DNA of 64,000 bases from Pseudobdellovibrionaceae bacterium (GCA_947444305.1 CANEZP010000007.1:144959-208958); one strand, 5' to 3'; counted from the first letter of the stretch, positions 27,011-35,475 are shown. Notes: generated from the sequence alone by a model not told the origin. Made by a program: numbers and translations.

Positions 27011-28660
27011 ATGCAACCAATCAAATACTCCGCCCGGATTTTTCTGGCTTCGTGTCTTATTCTTAATTCTCCGATGAGCTTAGCTAAGTTTTCGAACGAA
27101 ACCGAACGGCAGTTTCCGGGAACGGCGGCGTTGCTTGAACAAGTTCCGCTTGAGCCATTAGCGCCGGCGTATAAAGAAATTGCGAAGCGTAAGATGTTTG
27201 AACAATTGAACGCGCCCGCGCGAATCAAAGAATTATTGAGGACGAGGGTAAAAGCATTTTTCCCACGCCTACAAAAAGACCAGCCGCTACCGCAAAACGA
27301 AGTGGAAAATCTAATCGCGGGTGCGAAAGAACTTTCCGACTATATGAAGTCAAACGATGCCAGCGGGCAGTACGATTTGTTCGCCAAAGATAACCTCGAG
27401 CCTTACTTGCGCAATCTAAAAGCCGAAGATGTCGTACCGAGTACGGTTTTGCCGGGCCAAGGCAAGAAGATCAGCATCGGTAACTGGACGCTCGAGAGCG
27501 TCGTCGTTACGCGAATGTTAAACTACATCGGAAAAGCCAAAAACTTCCCGAAGCTTGCGATGTCGCTCGCCACGGGCATCGGCTTAAAAGGTGCGACCCG
27601 CATCGCCGGCGCGATCGCCGTGGCTACGGGGGCACACTACGTTTTTCCGCAAGGCGCCTACCTCGTTGATATGTTTTTGCTGATGACGTTTTGGGATTCT
27701 TTTAAGGCCGGGCCTCTCGGCACGATTTTGAACTCAGGTTCGGGATGGTTCGTACGCCCGACGAGCGAATTGATGACCGTACTCGAATCGCGCTACACTT
27801 CGGTAGCGGAAGTTAGACTTAATCGTTTTTACGACGGTTTAAATCCGAAAGCGAAGGTCGGTGACGCGACCGTTGTCGGTGATGGTGACCGCAACGACCG
27901 CGTACGCCTGACCACCATGGATAAGGACGGCATGGACTTCGCGGGTATGAGCCCCGAAGATCAGCTCGAAAATTGGGAGCAAGGCCTTAACTTTTTCGTC
28001 ACCGTGGCGAAACGTTTTAGTCAACTCCTACGCGGCACCTACCACGGAGGTCGTGATCTCATGATGCTCTCGTGGACGGATCAACAAAACATTACCCAGT
28101 TGGTCGAGATTATGGATTCAAAACGCGTGATGTTGCGTGGCGAATCGAACGAAGTTCTCGCGATTTTCAAAACGGCTTTCCTGGTTAATCGTGAATTTAA
28201 GAAGAAAGAAGACTTGGAAAACACGTTCGAAGAATTCGAAAACCTTTGCGATCGGTTGTGGCAAGAGCCCGACATGACCGACTCGGTCCTTCGTGATGTT
28301 TCCGGCCAAATCAAAAATAAAATGAATGAGCTTGCGAATCAGGGTTTGTCTTGGGATCACGACATCAAGCGATTGCTGGCAATTCAGAAGGAAAAGGCGC
28401 GGGGTATTCAAACCGCGGCGACTTCGCTCGCGATCGGGGAGTTACGAAGTTTCTACGGCGCCGAACGAAATCGCAATTTAGCGCGTGGGGCGCAAGATAT
28501 CGAGCAGGCCATTCGTAACGGCTTAGGTACGAGCCGTTACGTCGAAGAAAGTCTTCCGCTCGTGCAACGTCAGCTGCGCGCGATGAAGCAAAAGATTACG
28601 GGCCGAACGACGCCGGTGATTCCGCAGACCAATTGCGACCGGGTCTTAACGACTAATTAG
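27011..28660 (+). CDS. Exported protein of unknown function
   Basis: A 549-residue protein with a signal peptide (RIFLASCLILNSPMSLA). It then shows mixed helical regions, an apolar segment around residues 185-215 (LATGIGLKGATRIAGAIAVATGA), and long charged helices with coiled-coil character in the C-terminal half. No motif recognised. The ATG at 27011 has no good SD; the frame continues 44 codons upstream without protein character. Predicted periplasmic or membrane-associated. Confidence 0.7.
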   Translation: MQPIKYSARIFLASCLILNSPMSLAKFSNETERQFPGTAALLEQVPLEPLAPAYKEIAKRKMFEQLNAPARIKELLRTRVKAFFPRLQKDQPLPQNEVENLIAGAKELSDYMKSNDASGQYDLFAKDNLEPYLRNLKAEDVVPSTVLPGQGKKISIGNWTLESVVVTRMLNYIGKAKNFPKLAMSLATGIGLKGATRIAGAIAVATGAHYVFPQGAYLVDMFLLMTFWDSFKAGPLGTILNSGSGWFVRPTSELMTVLESRYTSVAEVRLNRFYDGLNPKAKVGDATVVGDGDRNDRVRLTTMDKDGMDFAGMSPEDQLENWEQGLNFFVTVAKRFSQLLRGTYHGGRDLMMLSWTDQQNITQLVEIMDSKRVMLRGESNEVLAIFKTAFLVNREFKKKEDLENTFEEFENLCDRLWQEPDMTDSVLRDVSGQIKNKMNELANQGLSWDHDIKRLLAIQKEKARGIQTAATSLAIGELRSFYGAERNRNLARGAQDIEQAIRNGLGTSRYVEESLPLVQRQLRAMKQKITGRTTPVIPQTNCDRVLTTN

Positions 28661-28702
28661 ATTGTATTTTTGCGGAAGCTCGTGGGGAGCGACCGCATAA
28701 AA

Positions 28703-28730
28703 AAAGCCCGCCTTTTAAGGGGCGGGCTTT
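28703..28730 (-). terminator. Rho-independent terminator
   Basis: AAAGCCCGCC (28703-28712) pairs with GGCGGGCTTT (28721-28730). Read on the minus strand the stem is followed by a T run, so it terminates the outer-membrane protein gene; it may also stop transcripts from the opposite side. Confidence 0.85.
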
Positions 28731-28781
28731 GCAACTCACTAGTGAATTTCTAATCAAATTCTGAATCTATAAAAATCTAAA

Positions 28782-29366
28782 TTAGAACCAGTATTTTGCG
28801 ACGGCGTTGGCCGAGAACGTGTTAGGCGTTCCACCGGTCACGTAAAGCATCGCTACGTTCAAACCGAGCGAGATCTTCGATTGCATTTCAGAAGAAAGCG
28901 GAATGTCGAAACCAGCTTGGGGCGAGAAGCCGAGGTTCCATTTGCCTTCGTTTACGACGTTGTCATAAACGGGACCGAGACCTGCGCCGACGTAGCTATA
29001 TTTAATAACGGGAATGTTGCCGGCAAAATTGTAAAAACCTTTACCGAGCAATTTGGTGCGGGTCAGGCTGGGTTTGTTGCCCGTGCGGTCAACGGTCGTG
29101 CCCGACAATTCAGCAACGATGCTCACTTGATCCCAAACTTGCGTACCGACTTCAGCGCCGTATTCGAAGCCTTCGGTGAAGTTGCCTGAACCTTCGGCAA
29201 CACCGAGGCGGAGACCAACGGAAGGCTTACCTTCTTTTGCGGTCTGAGCGATTTCTTTAGCGGCGGCGCGGGTCGAATCAACGGCATCGTTGACGTCTGC
29301 GAAAGAAGTTTGGCCGGCCATCATGAGAAGAGCCGCGGGAATCGTGAACAATGAATTGAGTTTCAT
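28782..29366 (-). CDS. Outer-membrane beta-barrel protein
   Basis: A 194-residue product with a signal peptide (residues 1-23) and alternating amphipathic strands ending in 'NAVAKYWF', i.e. the terminal Phe typical of BAM-dependent barrels. The size and pattern fit a small 8-stranded OmpW/OmpA-like porin. Between the signal and the barrel is a helical Ala-rich segment of about 25 residues. Its ribosome binding site lies in a hairpin loop directly before the ATG, and a strong terminator ends it. Probably abundant. Confidence 0.8.
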   Translation of the reverse strand: MKLNSLFTIPAALLMMAGQTSFADVNDAVDSTRAAAKEIAQTAKEGKPSVGLRLGVAEGSGNFTEGFEYGAEVGTQVWDQVSIVAELSGTTVDRTGNKPSLTRTKLLGKGFYNFAGNIPVIKYSYVGAGLGPVYDNVVNEGKWNLGFSPQAGFDIPLSSEMQSKISLGLNVAMLYVTGGTPNTFSANAVAKYWF

Positions 29367-29385
29367 ACTAGTTTCCTTTTCTAGT
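29367..29385 (-). promoter_or_regulatory. Hairpin presenting the ribosome binding site
   Basis: On the minus strand ACTAG, a 9-nt loop AAAAGGAAA and CTAGT directly precede the ATG of the barrel gene, so the SD AAGGA lies in the loop of a short stem. Seen in sequence; any role in translation control is inference. Confidence 0.4.
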
Positions 29386-29499
29386 GATAGTTAGTGAGTC
29401 GCTAGCATTGCAAGCGGGCGGCCACCAACGATGACCCGAATAGGGCGGCTCTTTGCCTGACGTGGGTCAAATTAGTACTTTAGTCCAGCAAGATGAGGA

Positions 29500-30159
29500 C
29501 TATTGGGCCTGCTTTAGGATGCGTGCGCGGCTCGCGACCAGAATCGCGACGCACTTTCCGTTCTGCTTCAACGGCGAGATAAATTTGAGATTGAGCTCAA
29601 TAACGTTCCGTTTCGCTATGAGTTCTTGAATGATGTGTACGGGAACCTTCGCGCAATCCATCGTCTGGGTAAAAATTCCCGTGGCGAATCGGAACGACAT
29701 CTCAATCAGTTGAAAGGTGACTTTTGTGCCACGCTTGAAATCTCGCTTCCAATTGACGCTCATGAGATCTTCAACCGACATACTGACCACATCGAAATAA
29801 TTTAAATTACGGAAAATCTGGTCACCGTTCATATCGAACACTTCAAGGATATCGTCATCCTCGATACGGCCAAGGACGTCGGAACATGGCGCATAGCGCA
29901 TCTTTCCGAAGTAGCGCCACATGAGGTCTTTCGAATTGCGGACATCCGCGGCCATGATGAGGTCGGCGAAAATCGTAAGTGCTTCTTTGCGGGCCGCGTA
30001 TTCCTTCGGGTAGGGGCGCGGAACCAAGCTGAGCGCGGGCACCCGGTAACCGGCCGCGTGTAAAGCCCGCGAAATGCGCTCGCACAAACCATGCATTTGC
30101 GCGACTTCTTCAGAAGGCGGCTGCGCTACTTTTCGTGAAAACCATTTCGAGAAGTTCAC
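29500..30159 (-). CDS. Unknown protein coupled to an XRE regulator
   Basis: A 219-residue soluble-looking protein (no signal peptide) with basic N-terminus and no recognised motif. Its ATG overlaps the stop of the XRE-type regulator by 4 nt, implying translational coupling and a shared role. It could be an effector partner or second subunit of the regulator; nothing in the sequence decides. Confidence 0.75.
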   Translation of the reverse strand: MNFSKWFSRKVAQPPSEEVAQMHGLCERISRALHAAGYRVPALSLVPRPYPKEYAARKEALTIFADLIMAADVRNSKDLMWRYFGKMRYAPCSDVLGRIEDDDILEVFDMNGDQIFRNLNYFDVVSMSVEDLMSVNWKRDFKRGTKVTFQLIEMSFRFATGIFTQTMDCAKVPVHIIQELIAKRNVIELNLKFISPLKQNGKCVAILVASRARILKQAQ

Positions 30160-30452
30160 GTTGCGTGCTCGGTGCTTAAAGGCTTTTCGCGTTCGACCAG
30201 TTTTTTAAATTTTACGTCAATGCGACTGATTTGGTAGTGCAGGAGAAGATCGAAAACCCGCTCGACGTTAAGTTCGTACAGCGAAACGAGTTGGCGTAGC
30301 ACGGTCAGCGGCAAAACCTCGCCGTGATCACGCTCCCAAGCCAAAACCGTGAGCGGCGATTCAATCCCGACGCATTGGGCGACCTCGACGGCCGTTAAAC
30401 GCTTTTTGCGGCGCGCGGATTTTAGGTAAGTACCGAGGCTATGGCTCTTCAT
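30156..30452 (-). CDS. XRE-family helix-turn-helix regulator
   Basis: A 98-residue protein with an N-terminal HTH ('LGTYLKSARRKKRLTAVEVAQCVGIESPLTVLAWERDHGEVLPL'), in the XRE/Cro style, and a short C-terminal extension of about 40 residues. AAGGAG lies 9 nt before the ATG at 30450-30452, which I prefer to the GTG one codon upstream. It forms a two-gene operon with the coupled unknown gene. It may regulate its own operon; the divergent secreted-protein gene is 100 nt away. Confidence 0.85.
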   Translation of the reverse strand: MKSHSLGTYLKSARRKKRLTAVEVAQCVGIESPLTVLAWERDHGEVLPLTVLRQLVSLYELNVERVFDLLLHYQISRIDVKFKKLVEREKPLSTEHAT

Positions 30453-30552
30453 CACTGATCTCCTTTATAAAACCAAGAGTGCGTCAACGCAACAACGCGC
30501 TTGCACTATGTCCTAGAAAGCGAGTCTAATTTTATGTGACGAGGGTTAAGAT

Positions 30553-31125
30553 TTGAGATTCTTATTATTAGTTTTCATGTTGAGTCGATTCGAAGTTCAC
30601 GCCGCAGAGGTCGCTTGTCCGCCGTTGCCTGCAGGCTCAAAGCCGCACCTGACCGGCTACGTGATTTGCGATGGTAACGCGCCCAATTGTTTGGAATTTG
30701 AATTGCCCGAGGGTGGCGCGAAGTTTCTGGATCTGACTACGCGCGTGGATTTGGTCGTTAGCGACGCCGCCGTCGCGCCGATGGTGAAGGAGAGGCCCGC
30801 GACCGCTTCCTATAATTTGGACGTGGATTCGGTTTGCCGTAATAAAAAGTTCGCACGCAAACATCAGGGAAAGAAAACGGCCGTGGTCGGCGCGGGTAAA
30901 ATTTTGGCCATGCCGCCCATCGACGGCCCGGATTTTACATCTGAGATCAAATTGAGTTTAGGGGCGAAATCCACTTACCGTGAAAATGCCGAGACTTGTT
31001 TGGCCATCTTTCCCGACTGCAAGACCGGGAATATTTCTTGGTTGAACCTAAAAGAAAGCGGCGGCCGTTCTATCGATAAAATCTACCGCGCCGTTGCCGG
31101 AGAAAAGTCGGATCAAGCGGATTGA
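30553..31125 (+). CDS. Secreted protein of unknown function
   Basis: A 190-residue product with signal peptide (MRFLLLVFMLSRFEVHAAE) if the TTG at 30553 is used; GAGGG lies about 8 nt upstream. The mature part has seven Cys, including 'ACPPLP', 'VICDGNAPNCLEF', 'SVCRNK' and 'ETCLAIFPDC', so it is probably disulfide-bonded in the periplasm. No family recognised. Its 3' end overlaps the convergent gene by 13 nt. Confidence 0.7.
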   Translation: MRFLLLVFMLSRFEVHAAEVACPPLPAGSKPHLTGYVICDGNAPNCLEFELPEGGAKFLDLTTRVDLVVSDAAVAPMVKERPATASYNLDVDSVCRNKKFARKHQGKKTAVVGAGKILAMPPIDGPDFTSEIKLSLGAKSTYRENAETCLAIFPDCKTGNISWLNLKESGGRSIDKIYRAVAGEKSDQAD

Positions 31126-31496
31126 ACAACCCGGGTCATAACGTGGTTAAAGCATTTGGCTTTAAAGGCGTTGAAGTAGTCGGGGGTTTCAATGCGGGTA
31201 CGGAACTGCCACACGATCGCGGTCTTAATTAGGCGGTCGGCGGTGATCTTCTCGGCTTGATTGCCGTGCGCAGCGAGGATCGCGGTGAAGAGGGCGTGCT
31301 CGCGGGCTTCTTCATCATCTTTTTGGGTCACGATTTTCAAGCAGGCCATTACGATCGACGCGATTTCTAAATCGATCTCGCGCAAAGGGATGCTGGCGCC
31401 GTTCACTTCCACGCGGCAATCCGCGGGCTGATCCTTCTTCGATGAGATCTCGTTCAAGTAAGCTTCGATGTCGTTCAGCAGTGTCTGTTCGTTCAT
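31113..31496 (-). CDS. Small soluble protein of unknown function
   Basis: A 127-residue acidic-helical protein starting MNEQTLLNDIEAYLNEISSK, with no signal or membrane segment. I used the ATG at 31494-31496, with GGGA 9 nt upstream. It is convergent with, and overlaps by 13 nt, the secreted-protein gene. No recognised motif. Confidence 0.65.
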   Translation of the reverse strand: MNEQTLLNDIEAYLNEISSKKDQPADCRVEVNGASIPLREIDLEIASIVMACLKIVTQKDDEEAREHALFTAILAAHGNQAEKITADRLIKTAIVWQFRTRIETPDYFNAFKAKCFNHVMTRVVQSA

Positions 31497-31657
31497 GGCT
31501 TTTTCCCTTTTCGTTATTGGGTACGCCGTTATGAAATTGCAATCCACGGTCCGCGCCTGATTTCGGTAACCATGCGGATCAATTCAGTTTACCGGTGTTT
31601 CAATATGAGACGTGATGTCGAAGTGACGTTTTGAGGCCGGGCGCTTAAGCGAGTGCA

Positions 31658-32500
31658 CTACTGATAGGCGGTACAGAAGGCATCAATCTGGCGCGAAGCG
31701 GCCGCCGCTTCGTGATTTGTTTTAAGTTGTTGGGCGCGTAATCTCGCCGATAGCGCCACAACCGATTCCGCTTCGGCATCGGACTTTGCTTTCGGGCGCG
31801 CTTGGCTCAGTGTCATTACGGGGAACGGTGGTGTGGCGCTGATCTTCATCAGACCGTTCTGGATTTTCGCGTTCTTGCACAAAAATCTGAGCGCGAGATC
31901 TTCATCCTTCATGGCGACCAGTTCGGACTCCTCGGGCAGATTGGCCGGCGAGCGTGGTCCGGGATCAAGTCGCTTTGGATTTTCAAAACGGACGACTTCT
32001 TTTATGACGGGCTGGGTTCGCGCCGACTGGATGAAAGTTCCCGCGAAGAAGGAAATCAAGACGATCGCCACGACCTGCGTCAGTTCCGAAAACTTGTTCG
32101 CCGGAGCAGGGGAAGCGGTCGCGGTGCCCGCGAAACCATTCGGTGGCGGGGTCGCTTGGTTCGCGCCGACCGCAAACGGTGCGGCGGGCTGCACGGGCGA
32201 CGGCGCTACCTTGAGCTCGCGCGACGGCAGGACGTCGTCGGTCAACGTGGGGATTTCCGTTACGGTCTCGGTCTGAACAAAGTCGAGCGATTTCGCGGCG
32301 ATCAGTTCCTGGTAAGCCTCGTTAATTTTTTGGAAGCGCACCTTGGCGATGTCGTCGTTCTGATGTTTGTCGGGATGAAATTTAAGCGCGAGCTTGCGAT
32401 AGGCTTGCTTAATTTCTTCGGCCGAGGCCGTCGGTAAAACGCCCAAGGTCATACAGAATTTGGCTCGCTGCTTTAGATCCATTCTTAGATTATGCGACAT
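31658..32500 (-). CDS. Membrane-anchored J-domain protein
   Basis: A 280-residue protein with an N-terminal J-domain (residues about 15-70) containing the HPD loop (H42-P43-D44 in '[11 protein letters not shown]'), which stimulates DnaK/Hsp70 ATPase. A Pro/Ala-rich linker (75-135) is followed by one transmembrane helix (about 142-157), and a C-terminal part of about 120 residues with two Cys. With the J-domain necessarily cytoplasmic the C-terminus would be periplasmic (type II topology by inference). This is not DnaJ or CbpA: it lacks the G/F and substrate-binding domains. The start at 32498-32500 has no SD; a Met six codons later is possible. Confidence 0.85.
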   Translation of the reverse strand: MSHNLRMDLKQRAKFCMTLGVLPTASAEEIKQAYRKLALKFHPDKHQNDDIAKVRFQKINEAYQELIAAKSLDFVQTETVTEIPTLTDDVLPSRELKVAPSPVQPAAPFAVGANQATPPPNGFAGTATASPAPANKFSELTQVVAIVLISFFAGTFIQSARTQPVIKEVVRFENPKRLDPGPRSPANLPEESELVAMKDEDLALRFLCKNAKIQNGLMKISATPPFPVMTLSQARPKAKSDAEAESVVALSARLRAQQLKTNHEAAAASRQIDAFCTAYQ

Positions 32501-32605
32501 TTTGCGTGGTCGTGATCGTCTTACGAAAGCGTTGTCTCAGATTGAGACGATCTTACACAGAATATAGTTACATAAACTCTTTGCGGGACGCTCGGTCTTT
32601 GTGTT

Positions 32606-32624
32606 GTCGTTAAGCCTTAACGAC
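32606..32624. promoter_or_regulatory. 19-bp perfect palindrome upstream of secreted-protein gene
   Basis: GTCGTTAAG, one base, CTTAACGAC. It ends 8 nt before the SD AAGGAGGG of the gene at 32644. The perfect two-fold symmetry suggests a dimeric regulator's operator; a short hairpin in the leader RNA is the alternative. Confidence 0.45.
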
Positions 32625-32643
32625 TACCCAAGGAGGGTTACTC

Positions 32644-33237
32644 ATGTTTAAGAATCTATTGCTCGGCACCTTAATGGCCGCCGGCTTCTCCAGCTTCGCA
32701 GCTCGAACCGAAATCTTCGTTCCCACGCCGACGATGGCCGCCCGAACGATCGCTACCGTAAGCACGCAGGAAATCAAGCCCACGGCGATGCTCAATTGGA
32801 CCGTCGGTTCGACCGCGGATTACACCATCAACATGGGTTTCATCAGCGGCAAGATGCACGCGCAAGTTCGTGAAGAAACGGCCGTCGGCTTTTGGATCCA
32901 GCAAGACATGGACTTAGGCTTCATGGGCTCGCAGAAGGTTGAGATCCACATCAATAAAGACACCGGCGAAGTGATCGAGATGCTGGTCAACGGTGAAAAG
33001 CAAGACGCGCCCGACGCGAGCAACACCGAAATCACCGAGTCACGCCGTGAAAAAGTCACCGTCCCCAAGGGCGAGTTCGACTCGATCTACTTGAAGCTTC
33101 ACGACAAAAAAGCGAACACCGACGCCGAAGCTTGGGTGAATCCCTCGATCGTCCCGATGGGTGGCATGCTGAAGCAAAAAGCACCGAGCCAAATGGGCGA
33201 AGTGGTCATCGAGCTCACCGATTTCCTCGTCAAATAG
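32644..33237 (+). CDS. Secreted protein, paralogue of the gene at 57178
   Basis: A 197-residue product with a signal peptide (MFKNLLLGTLMAAGFSSFA) and a mature domain that aligns from 'LNWTVGSTADYTINMGFISG' to the C-terminal 'VIELTDFLVK' with the protein encoded at 57178-57669. Shared blocks include 'DLGF' and 'SRREKVTVPKGEF'. It is beta-rich, with no Cys or catalytic motif. Strong SD AAGGAGGG; terminator downstream. Function unknown, predicted periplasmic. Confidence 0.85.
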   Translation: MFKNLLLGTLMAAGFSSFAARTEIFVPTPTMAARTIATVSTQEIKPTAMLNWTVGSTADYTINMGFISGKMHAQVREETAVGFWIQQDMDLGFMGSQKVEIHINKDTGEVIEMLVNGEKQDAPDASNTEITESRREKVTVPKGEFDSIYLKLHDKKANTDAEAWVNPSIVPMGGMLKQKAPSQMGEVVIELTDFLVK

Positions 33238-33256
33238 GTTTTTTCCGAGGGAAAAA

Positions 33257-33291
33257 GCCGCCGCCCGGTGGAGAGCCGGGTGCGGCCTTTT
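33257..33291 (+). terminator. Rho-independent terminator
   Basis: A GC-rich stem with one bulge: GCCGCCGCCCGG pairs with CCGGGTGCGGC across a 7-nt loop and is followed by TTTT. It ends the secreted-protein message 20 nt after its stop. Confidence 0.75.
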
Positions 33292-33386
33292 ATAAGCTCC
33301 TGTGGACAAATCGTGCATTCGTCGTATGATCAAGACATCGAAATGCAAGAGCGTTTCTAATTCACACAATTCCCTGGGGGATAAAA

Positions 33387-33725
33387 ATGGCCAAAGCCAA
33401 AAAGAAAGCCACTAAAAAAGTCGCTACCAAAAAAACTGCGGCAAAAAAAGCACCGGCTAAAAAAGCCACGAAACGCAAGCCCAACGCGGCTTTCATGAAA
33501 AAGCTCGGCGTTAGCGAAGCTCTCGCGGCCGTCATCGGCGCCGGCGATCGCGCACGTACCGAAGTGGTCAGCGCACTCTGGAAATACATCAAAAAACACA
33601 ACCTCCAAGATCCCAAGAACAAGCGCAACATCTTGGCCGACGACAAACTTAAGAAAGTTTTCGGCGGAAAAGGCGTCGTCAACATGTTCGAAATGACGAA
33701 GCACGTTAGCAAACACCTGAAATAA
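33387..33725 (+). CDS. SWIB/MDM2-domain protein with Lys-rich tail
   Basis: A 112-residue basic protein. Residues 1-33 are a Lys/Ala-rich histone H1-like tail (repeats of KKxxAKK type). Residues about 36-112 form a SWIB domain: 'LGVSEALAAVIGAGDRARTEVVSALWKYIKKHNLQDPKNKRNI', then 'DDKLKKVFGGKGVVNMFEMTKHVSKHL'. In eukaryotes SWIB occurs in chromatin remodellers; bacterial versions occur in Chlamydiae and Bdellovibrionota. The tail suggests nucleoid binding (inference). SD GGGGGA 5 nt before the ATG. Confidence 0.92.
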   Translation: MAKAKKKATKKVATKKTAAKKAPAKKATKRKPNAAFMKKLGVSEALAAVIGAGDRARTEVVSALWKYIKKHNLQDPKNKRNILADDKLKKVFGGKGVVNMFEMTKHVSKHLK

Positions 33726-33766
33726 ATTAGGTGACCCTGAACGGCTATGCCTGCATAAAAGCGGGC

Positions 33767-34042
33767 ATGGCCGGCTCACACGAGAACGAAGTTTTATCCC
33801 TCAAGAATCGCATTCGCGACTTCGAAGACCGCAAAATTAGCGGGGCCGATCTCTCGCGAGAAGTTCTCCACGTCGCCCGGGAAATCTTCGATCCCGAAGA
33901 AACAAATCTTAAGCGCGCCCTCCAAATTCTCGGCAATAGAATCATGTCCATCAGCGAACGGGGCCAAGCCTCGGGGTCGCACGCAAAAGTACTCGAACTC
34001 GTCGACCAGATTCAGAATGAGCTCAACGAGCAGGGTTACTAG
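33767..34042 (+). CDS. Small helical protein of unknown function
   Basis: A 91-residue, fully helical and charged protein (MAGSHENEVLSLKNRIRDFEDRKI), 41 nt after the SWIB stop. I used the ATG at 33767; an in-frame GTG at 33731 would add 12 residues, but neither has a strong SD. It may be co-transcribed with the SWIB gene. No recognised family. Confidence 0.65.
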   Translation: MAGSHENEVLSLKNRIRDFEDRKISGADLSREVLHVAREIFDPEETNLKRALQILGNRIMSISERGQASGSHAKVLELVDQIQNELNEQGY

Positions 34043-34081
34043 CACGTTGTTTCTGGTCTTGAGCTTGCACTATAAGAAGGC

Positions 34082-34702
34082 ATGTCTACCCATTGGCTCA
34101 CTCCATTCTTATTGCCGTCGTTTTTGGTCTATCTTGTGGCCGTATCTGTAATGTTTTCTGCGACCCGGGTAGAGGCCGCGGAGAAGTTTAAATTGGGCAT
34201 CGTGAAATGCTTGTCTGACCTTACGTCGGCGCCTTTCTCTCCCGACGTCCTTCGCGAAAAAGGCGTCGATGTCGATGCGATGACCTTCAAGACTCAACAG
34301 ACTTCGGCCAACGAGTTGGAAATTCAGGTACAGATTAACGGAAAGTACGCCGGGCTGATCGAAGCTTCGCGCGATCCCTCCGACGAGCAACCGCTTTACC
34401 GCTCGACCATGATCGATCTAAATACAGACATACAGGGCAAAGGAATGGCGACGATGCTGTACTTGATCCTTGCGAAAACATTGCGGGATCAAGGGGCCGG
34501 ACTACGCTCGGACTTCGGGCATTCCGATGATTCCATTGCTTTTTGGCGCCGGTTCGTTAACCAGGGCCTTGCCGATGAGACACGGCAATATGATGAATCG
34601 CGAACTTTGACCGAAAAGTATTTTGTGATGCGTGACCAGGCGATCGATTACGCGGCGAGCGCCGTCTATCCGTTCTACATAGAGCGTTTGCAAAAGCCTT
34701 AG
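34082..34702 (+). CDS. GNAT-like protein with an export signal
   Basis: A 206-residue product. Residues 1-33 look like a signal peptide (FLVYLVAVSVMFSATRVEA-A). The rest resembles a GNAT acetyltransferase: beta-rich start, 'STMIDLNTDIQGKGMATMLYLIL' with the Q-x-x-G-x-A acetyl-CoA loop, and 'GHSDDSIAFWRRFVNQGL' for motif B. Acetyl-CoA is not expected in the periplasm, so the N-terminus may be a membrane anchor or the activity may be different. A weak SD precedes the ATG. Isolated gene. Confidence 0.72.
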   Translation: MSTHWLTPFLLPSFLVYLVAVSVMFSATRVEAAEKFKLGIVKCLSDLTSAPFSPDVLREKGVDVDAMTFKTQQTSANELEIQVQINGKYAGLIEASRDPSDEQPLYRSTMIDLNTDIQGKGMATMLYLILAKTLRDQGAGLRSDFGHSDDSIAFWRRFVNQGLADETRQYDESRTLTEKYFVMRDQAIDYAASAVYPFYIERLQKP

Positions 34703-34722
34703 GTCCGCGCTTTAATTTCGTC

Positions 34723-35241
34723 ATGATGCAGAACTTGACCGCTTTCTCGTCTTCTCGTTCGCCCATCGAAGTTCGCGGCTCGGCCCTTACGCAAGGCAAA
34801 CAACTCATTTTCGAATACGAATTGATCGATCCGGGCGGCGCCGTGCTCGATTCGCTAAGCGCGGGCGAGTGGCGCTCGTGGGAGCGTGCGGACGAATTAT
34901 GGAAGACGACGTGCTTCGAAGCTTTCTTAAGCCGGGCCGGGGACAAGGGTTATTGGGAGTTCAATTTCTCGCCCGCAAAACGCCGCTGGAACGTCTACCG
35001 CTTCAATGCTTACCGCGACCCGCAACCGCCTAGATCTTCCGCCGATTTCGAATTGCTCGAAGTGACCGCCTCCGCAGGCCGGTTGAAGTGCGTTTTGAAC
35101 GCGCGCTTTGACTTGCCGAAATTGGATTGCGCTTTGACGGCGGTGATCAGGCTGGATTCGGGCATGCAGTATTTCGCGCTCACGCACGCCGCCGACAAAG
35201 CCGATTTTCACAAGCGTGAAAGCTTCACGCTAAAAATCTAA
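34723..35241 (+). CDS. DOMON-like domain protein
   Basis: A 172-residue soluble protein resembling the bacterial DOMON-like group: 'LIFEYELIDPGGAVLD', 'RADELWKTTCFEAFLSRAGDKGYWEFNFSPAKRRWNVYRFNAYRD', and 'FDLPKLDCALTAVIRLDSG' near the end. DOMON folds bind haem or sugars, but no ligand site can be named here. No signal peptide; two ATGs in a row (34723, 34726). No strong SD seen. Confidence 0.78.
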   Translation: MMQNLTAFSSSRSPIEVRGSALTQGKQLIFEYELIDPGGAVLDSLSAGEWRSWERADELWKTTCFEAFLSRAGDKGYWEFNFSPAKRRWNVYRFNAYRDPQPPRSSADFELLEVTASAGRLKCVLNARFDLPKLDCALTAVIRLDSGMQYFALTHAADKADFHKRESFTLKI

Positions 35242-35243
35242 AG

Positions 35244-35450
35244 TTATTTGTATTGCCCGGGGTAAGCGGTGTTCTCAAGTTGCGAAGCCGTGACGCTTTC
35301 GCCGGCGTTGTTCTTCTCGATGCACTTGTTCGAGATCTTCACGTTCTTATGGTAGCACTGCGGGTATTTTTCAAGGGCTGCCGAGTCCAGCTTTTTGTTT
35401 GAGGCGCAGGCCGAGATCAGCAGGGTCGTTAAAATCAGGATGTATTTCAT
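35244..35450 (-). CDS. Small lipoprotein
   Basis: A 68-residue lipoprotein (MKYILILTTLLISAC, Cys at 15) with a short mature chain containing two further Cys ('PQCYHKN', 'NKCIEKN'). GGAG lies 6 nt before the ATG at 35448-35450. No known family. It stops 2 nt from the convergent DOMON-like gene and follows the peroxiredoxin gene on the same strand, 25 nt apart. Confidence 0.8.
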   Translation of the reverse strand: MKYILILTTLLISACASNKKLDSAALEKYPQCYHKNVKISNKCIEKNNAGESVTASQLENTAYPGQYK

Positions 35451-35475
35451 GTCGGCTCCGTTTCTAAATTTTGTC

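Noticed and set aside
26671..27228. 185-codon minus-strand open frame opposite clpS and the next gene
   Set aside because: Antisense to clpS, which has a clear family match; no protein-like features.
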